From Spirogloea muscicola (lineage: Eukaryota > Streptophyta > Zygnematophyceae > Spirogloeales > Spirogloeaceae): a stretch of DNA of 64,000 nucleotides. This document shows, piece after piece, positions 58,718 through 64,000 of the stretch. The DNA lies in NCBI GenBank assembly GCA_009602725.1, contig WELB01000196.1, positions 74,492 to 138,491 of the forward strand, in the 5' to 3' direction. Positions within the stretch are counted from its first letter, which is position 1, and every line of letters begins with the position of its first letter. The position numbers and the translations under genes are program-made. Under the pieces are notes generated by a model that did no database searches, was not told where the DNA came from, and saw only the letters and a program-made list of their open reading frames with translations.

Positions 58718-59540
58718 TCAGCAGTAGCGTATTTGGGCTTCAGAGTGAAGGAGTCTCCAACCTCCATGCCATCATCATTGCATAACCTGCAAGAAACCAT
58801 GTGCTGCAGCAAAAATGTCCAAAGTATTCATGTGAATAATTGTCAGAAACACTTGCTTTAGTCACATGATTGTTGAGAGGATTTAAAATGCTAGACCCTA
58901 ATTGAAAACAGGCGTGATGACCTGCAATTTAACAGCTGAAACATGACTGGAACCGCTGATGGCAATCTTGAAGTAAAGCTCAGAGTGGCCGAAGTAGTAA
59001 TGGCAGACCGCCATATGGGGGAGGCGGGGGGTGTGGACGTGTCCTGGGCGGTGTAGAAGCTGGCCGCAGTATACAACGGGATACTTAAAGCATCAAATTT
59101 AGAACAGCATCTTGTCTTGCAATTAAAGTAACGGGGGTTGCACCCACAGTGAACGTAGTCATCGACATTGGAGAGTTTAACCAGGGTTACAAAACAATGT
59201 TACAGAATAACTTCTTAATTTCTTTCCAGGCGGAAGGGAAGTAACAGAAACTTCCAGCCCAAAATGTGAAATGGAGAGCTGAGACCGAGGAATGAAACAG
59301 CAAAGCACGTAAAGGAAATGGTGGGACTTACGGGCCAGCGAAGCCCTCGTCATTGCCGCCATTGCCAATGGCCACATGTACAACAACCGAGGCCGGGTGC
59401 ATGTGACCTGGCACACAAGCTTGCCATACCCATATGTGTGAGCTTGGGCCAACGATAACAAGATCCACGTTGGCACAGAGTACTGGGGCAGGTGCAGGCG
59501 GATGAAGGAAAGATGACCGGCAAGCTGGGCTGCATCACCA
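58718..59540 (-). pseudogene. decayed tandem copy of the 3' exons of the purple acid phosphatase
   Basis: Three blocks in the same order and orientation as the last three exons of the neighbouring phosphatase. Block 1 (about 59337-59500) has VDLVIVG and GNGGNDEGFAGP, with the splice donor right after GP as in the parent; but the metal-binding GHVHAYER of the parent is replaced by a GPSSHIW-like sequence. Block 2 (about 58925-59060) has FYTAQD in one frame and HYYFGHSELYFK in another. Block 3 (58718-58790) has GMEVGDSFTLKPKY and a TGA at 58718-58720. Because introns are kept, this is a DNA-level duplication, not a retrocopy. The lost metal ligand and the frame change make an active enzyme unlikely. 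An alternative 3' end spliced to the upstream gene is conceivable but would lack the same residues. Confidence 0.7.
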
Positions 59541-60593
59541 TGAGTTTTCTCTACGTTGCCCTACCAGCAGATCACAGAAAAGGATGTAGATTCACTGTGC
59601 CGTGGGTTATAATCATACGGCAGCACCAGGCAGCAAGCCAACGATGGCATGCATCCTGAGTGGGACGGGCTGTGGTGGTGTATGTAAGCGGGCGCGTCTC
59701 ACAGCGTGGTCGGAGGCAATCAGAGCGACGTCAACAGAGAGTGTCGTGTGGTACGCCAACGGCCACATCCGACAGATCAAAGTTAGCGGTTGTTAAGTTG
59801 GCAAGCAAGGTGAAGTGGATTAGTATTGGCTGTACTTGTTGGTGCATATAGGCAGATGCGAGCACTGTATTCTTATCGTCTTCAGTTGCAGTGTGGGCGA
59901 GTATACTTCATTGGACGCGGAGGAGGGGATGCAGGTTGTTGGATGGTTTCTAAAACAAATCATGTAGGTATTATGTTTCTTAGAAAATCCATATTCAATC
60001 AGTAAGTATGAACGTTGCAATTTAGACATGTCTTGGTAGTAAGTGGAGGGATTCCAGATTTCGTATCAGTGTAGTAAATTGTGAAAGTGTTGATGTGGAT
60101 AGAGGGATAGTTCTAGAAGCATTGCTTAACATTAGATTATTGAGGTGTATGAAAGTGTTCTATAAGTTTTACCTCAGGAAGACTGTTTCTTGTCCCCTTT
60201 CCATTCTTCCATACGTGAGGTGTACGGAAAGTTATGACAGCCGTCTTTTTAGTCAAAGTAAAGTTTCATAATGTGTTTGAAAAGAATTTGATGTGGTTCG
60301 CTCCGAAAGCTGAGGTTTTACACCAGCTTAGTGTTCTGGTATTAAGGTCCTAAGAATTCTGAACTTGGACATGGTTTTTGAAAGTGTAAAGAAGTCCGGT
60401 GGTAGTGTCATGTAGCATGTACAAAGGTGAATGTGACTAAATTTTCATCTTGAGGTCAAAATTGAAATGGCACATGTGTGCAACTTTTGGCACGTGCTTG
60501 CCAGAATGTATGCACTACATTGTCACTAGGGTGAATTTGATTCTCTCTATAACCTACTCACTTTGCTGATCTCTGGCAAAGAGATCAGACCAT
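59541..60593. other. spacer between phosphatase and its duplicated tail
   Basis: AT-richer DNA directly downstream of the phosphatase stop. It should hold its 3' untranslated region and perhaps diverged remnants of the duplicated unit. No open frame with recognisable content was found. Confidence 0.5.
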
Positions 60594-63498
60594 CTAACAG
60601 TAAAGGTACTTGGGCGTGAGAGTGAAGAAATCTCCAACCTGCCTGCCATCAATGTTGCGGTACCTGCAGAAAGGACGTCACAGAGATGAGATACTGTTGC
60701 AACGACAACCCTGTGTAGATTTATGGTGAACTTACGTGAGGGGACAAAAAGTACTTAACCACACGTTATTCAGATGTGGACAAGTGCAGAAACTGTTCAG
60801 AAGACAGATAACAGGAGAAGAGATAGGAGATTTTAGTAAGACGTTTCAGAACATCGAAGGGGTTGTCAGAACTGCAAATGTACCAGCTGAATTCGGCGTA
60901 GGTGGCGTTCTTGACGTCAAGTTCAGCATGGCCAAAGTAGTAGTCGCGGACGGCTGTGTACTCAGGGGGTGACCCGTCCTGAGCATTGTAGAAGCTGCAG
61001 AGAACAACAAAAGCTCACAGAGTCATTACCATGAGTTGCTCTGTCCTGTCAAAGACTCACAATAGAAGCAAATTAACGTTCTTCACTCTTCACATCATCT
61101 TAAGCTGCACACAGTGAGATTTGAGAAAAAATTATACTCTTCCCAAAATGGAAAGGTGCAGCACCATGTTAATTCCAGCACAATCGCGAGGGGCTGGTGG
61201 TGAGACTTACGGGCCAGCAACACCCTCGTCGTTACCACCATCACCAACCGTCACATACACCGGGCCGCAATTGTTGAGTGCGACTTGGTAGACAGGCTTG
61301 CTACGCTCATATGCGTGAACGTGGCCAGCTACCACAAGGTCCACCTTGGCCTGGTACAGGAAGGTTTCGTATTCTTGGCGCAAGCTCTCACCCTGTTGGA
61401 GCGCGAGGCAGATTCTTACAAAGTCAGTTCTATGTTGCCAATGTGCTGTATTATCAAGTACATGGACGTTGAATTCAAGCTTCAAAATCTTAGCTATAAG
61501 ATATAGTAGCTTGAATCTCTTTAGGGGAGAAGTTCATCATTACTCCTGCACGTATATCAAAAAGTACAATTGTCACCAGTGGGATGATGAAAATACCTCG
61601 AGGTAGTGAGAAACATCGGTGTTGTACCACGGGTTGTGGAAGAAAACAACCACGAAGGGTGTAACAGCGCGGGTAATTGCCGCAAGATCAGCACGCAGCC
61701 AGTTGTACTGCACCCACCAAGGACACAATCCGTCAGCAGAATTCTGAGGACTTACACACAAGGTTGCACGCTGAAATTGTTGTGCGAAGGCCTCAACAAT
61801 CTCAGCATTTTGAGAACAAGATTCACCTGCTGAGTGTACTTGGTGAAGGCCTCATAAGATGAGAGGGCAATGATGTGGACATAGCCGGTGTTGAAGGAGT
61901 AGAAGAAGGGCGCCTTGGGAGCCGTGTTGGCACTGTCAAATGTCAAAAAGGCAGTACTTTTGTTTGAAAATCAGGTCACGACTACCTGTCCACAATCTTA
62001 TTCAACGGATTCTCGGGCACAGAAGGTGACATGAAGGTTGGCACCCAGGTAGGCAATGCAAACTTACATTACAGGAGACTTGATGTGACCAGGAATGCGG
62101 TTGACGTAAGCAGTGAAAGGTGTTGCGCTCGCATTCCAGAGGGGAGGTGTCTCCAGCTCGTGGTTGCCGGAAACGAAGGCAGTGGGGTAGTGAGAAAGCG
62201 TCTTCTCGGCGAGCCTGCCCCAAGAGTCCCACCGCAGACCACCAATGCCGCAGGTCCTGTTGGCACCGCTGGGGACGTCCGTGCCATTGAAGCGCGCGCA
62301 AGGGGGCCCGTAGTTGTCAGCGTAGCAGAGGTCAGCGGCGAAGAGGATGACGTCTGGGTTGCCCAAGTTCACGTTGTCGAAGGTCGAGGAGGAGTTGCTG
62401 GTCTGGCCCACGTCAGCGATGAGGCCAATCTTGCAAGGACTACCAAGGGCGGGCATGGTAGTGAAGTTGAGCGTGCGGGGCGCTGAGTATTTCGCCTCAA
62501 CGGTATAGTAATAGGTGGTCTTAGGTGCAAGGGGTCCAATCTGTGCAAAGTAGATGGCGCCCGAGGTGTATTCGCCCTCGTAGCCCTTGTAGACCTGGTA
62601 GAAGTGGGGCTGCACGCTGCAAAGAGCAAAAAAGTTGCCGCCATAAGTACATCCTTTCAGGCCAAATCCAGTCAAGTTGAATACCAAAGTAGCAGAAATG
62701 TAACATAGAAGCCTCAACAAGAAGATGCGGTACACGATTCATGAGAACATCAAGGAATATGTAACAGATGGTGAACAGAGTGGACTCACGTCACTTTAGT
62801 GGCACTCTTCTTCTGCACGGGGTACGACGTGCTGTATGACACCGATCCTGGGACCAGGATTGGGTAGGGGGTTTGGAACTTGATGGTATAGATGGTCCCG
62901 TCGGGGCTGGAGGGGACAACAAGCACCTGAGTGGAGGCAAGTTGTAATAGAAGGTCAGCAGTGACAGATTTGAGGTATGATGCAACCATCTGCAGAATGG
63001 ATTTTTGATTCCCAACCAATCCTCCATCTTGACAACAAGTAGCAAACACTTCATTGCCCTGAATGTGCAGAAAAGTTCGACGAGGCTGGCCAAGCATAAC
63101 TCACTTGCTCGATGTTGTTGGTGCCAGTCTGCATGCCATAGGTGACAGGGATGTCGTCGCCGGTGTAGGGGCGGTTGAAGACTGGGGAGACGAGGAAGTT
63201 GGCGGGGCTGGGCTTGGAGGTCAGCGTCACGCCTGGGGGGCCCGGTGCGAAGTACTGAAGCAGCCGCAACCCCATGGAGGACAAGGATCAGCGAGCTGGA
63301 GTACTACAGCGATCATTCTTCTCATTTCACATTCGCGACGTTCTAAACAAGAGGGTCTGCAACCACTGGGCTGCTGGATGAAGCGGCCGACAGCTTGTGC
63401 GCTGGCTATGGTGAGGAGGTAAGCGACTGAGTGCTCACCTGAGCCTGGGCGCAGGCGACGAGAGCAGCAAAGACAGCGAGCACCGCGAAGCGCGCCAT
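60594..63498 (-). CDS. PAP: secreted purple acid phosphatase (metallophosphoesterase)
   Basis: Read from ATG 63498-63496 to TAG 60596-60594, about nine exons, roughly 500 residues. Exon 1 (63498-63439) is a signal peptide (MARFAVLAVFAALVACAQAQ). Exon 2 (63254-63105) begins the fibronectin-like N-terminal domain (FNRPYTGDDIPVTYGMQTGT), which continues at about 62.8-62.93 and 62.5-62.64 kb (YYTVEAKYS). The catalytic blocks follow: GLIADVGQ (D.G), AADLCYAD (the usual GD..Y, with Ala for Gly), GNHELE, VVFFHNPWYNT (..H) and AGHVHAYERS; the metal and Tyr ligands are present. It ends DYYFGHAELDV and RQVGDFFTLTPKYLYC. The family hydrolyses phosphate monoesters with an Fe-metal centre and is often secreted during phosphate shortage. 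A GA/CT microsatellite lies about 200 bases upstream, and a decayed copy of its last exons lies downstream. Confidence 0.9.
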
Positions 63499-63702
63499 GG
63501 CTGTGGCTGGCAGGTCGGGAGGCCGGCAGGCGATGCAGCGTGGGGGTGGTGGCGGCAGCTGGGGGTTGTGGAGCTGAAGCTGGGTGTCTGGGGAGTGGGG
63601 CGCTTGCAGCAAGCTGGGCTGGGGCGCTCTTTATGGGCGCGGGGGCAGGGAGCTGGCCAGGGAGGGGGGGAGCGGGGGGGCAGGGGCTGGGGGCGGAGCT
63701 GN

Positions 63703-63791
<89 letters not shown>

Positions 63792-63850
63792 AGAGAGAGA
63801 GAGAGAGAGCGACAGAGAGAGTGCGAGAGAGCGAGTGCGAGAGAGCGAGG
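63703..63850. repeat. (GA)n microsatellite in the phosphatase promoter region
   Basis: An almost pure GA run from 63703 to about 63785, then interrupted GA/GAGC units to about 63850. A single N at 63702 marks its edge. On the coding strand of the phosphatase it is a CT run about 205 bases before the ATG, so in the promoter or 5' leader. The long open frames across it are artefacts of the repeat. Confidence 0.9.
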
Positions 63851-64000
63851 GGGGGCGAGAGTGGTGGGAGGGGGAGTGAGCCGGCGATCGCCGCGTGTGG
63901 TTTGGCCAGGCGCGGGCGGGCCTGCGGCGGGGAGAATCTCGGGCCCGGCGGGGGGCGGCGTCCCCGGGCGGCGCACGTGTGCGCGGAGCGGGGCCGCGGG
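63851..64000. other. right edge, GC-rich
   Basis: GC-rich DNA with one CACGTG (63974-63979). It is probably the promoter of the leftward phosphatase, or of a gene to the right outside the window. Confidence 0.4.

Noticed and set aside
63227-63976. Minus-strand open frame with a Ser/Leu repeat
   Set aside because: It crosses the GA microsatellite, the phosphatase signal-peptide exon and an intron in a wrong frame.

Overview
This window is nuclear DNA of a green alga (Chlorophyta, probably trebouxiophyte-like; the lineage is inferred, not proven). Reasons: genes broken by many short GT-AG introns, high GC, plant-type TTTAGGG-like tracts, a Rubisco activase, and several proteins whose closest relatives (as I remember them) are plant ones, such as a MEE44-type nucleotidyltransferase, a PTM-type DDT/PHD protein and an HRQ1 helicase. 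The sequence is draft quality: one 233-base gap sits beside a poly-A run, and five single Ns are scattered through it, one of them inside a coding exon.

Layout from left to right. At 310-3487 (+) lies a 12-exon gene that joins the C-terminal domain of allophanate hydrolase to a complete biuret hydrolase-like enzyme. After a repeat-rich, GC-rich spacer comes an AzgA/AZG-type purine permease (6720-9949, +). Converging on it is a very large MEE44-type terminal nucleotidyltransferase (11095-19834, -). The next 6.5 kb holds two decayed Ty1/copia fragments in opposite orientation, an inverted pair of a dispersed repeat and other repeat copies, but no gene I can name.

At 26.5-37 kb (+) is a large chromatin protein: AT-hook, DDT, PHD, a PTM-like middle, two more zinc fingers and a terminal PHD-extended-PHD module. 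Converging on it is an HRQ1-type RecQ-like helicase with a ubiquitin-like N-terminus and a DUF1998-type C-terminus (38571-47363, -). Its upstream flank (47.4-48.7 kb) is a dense cluster of short hairpin repeats, some copies virtually identical. Then follow an alkaline-phosphatase-superfamily-like protein (49047-51306, +), another repeat-bearing spacer, Rubisco activase (54449-57565, +) with two possible C-termini, and a secreted purple acid phosphatase (60594-63498, -) followed by a decayed tandem copy of its own 3' exons (58718-59540).

Functionally the genes are mostly unrelated, as expected for a nuclear chromosome. The biuret/allophanate fusion and the purine permease, lying next to each other in the same direction, could both serve nitrogen scavenging; the acid phosphatase would serve phosphate scavenging. 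I see no viral, CRISPR or operon-like system. The points most worth checking are the enzyme fusion, the Rubisco activase GC-AG intron, the PTM plus PHD/ePHD architecture and the young hairpin-repeat family.
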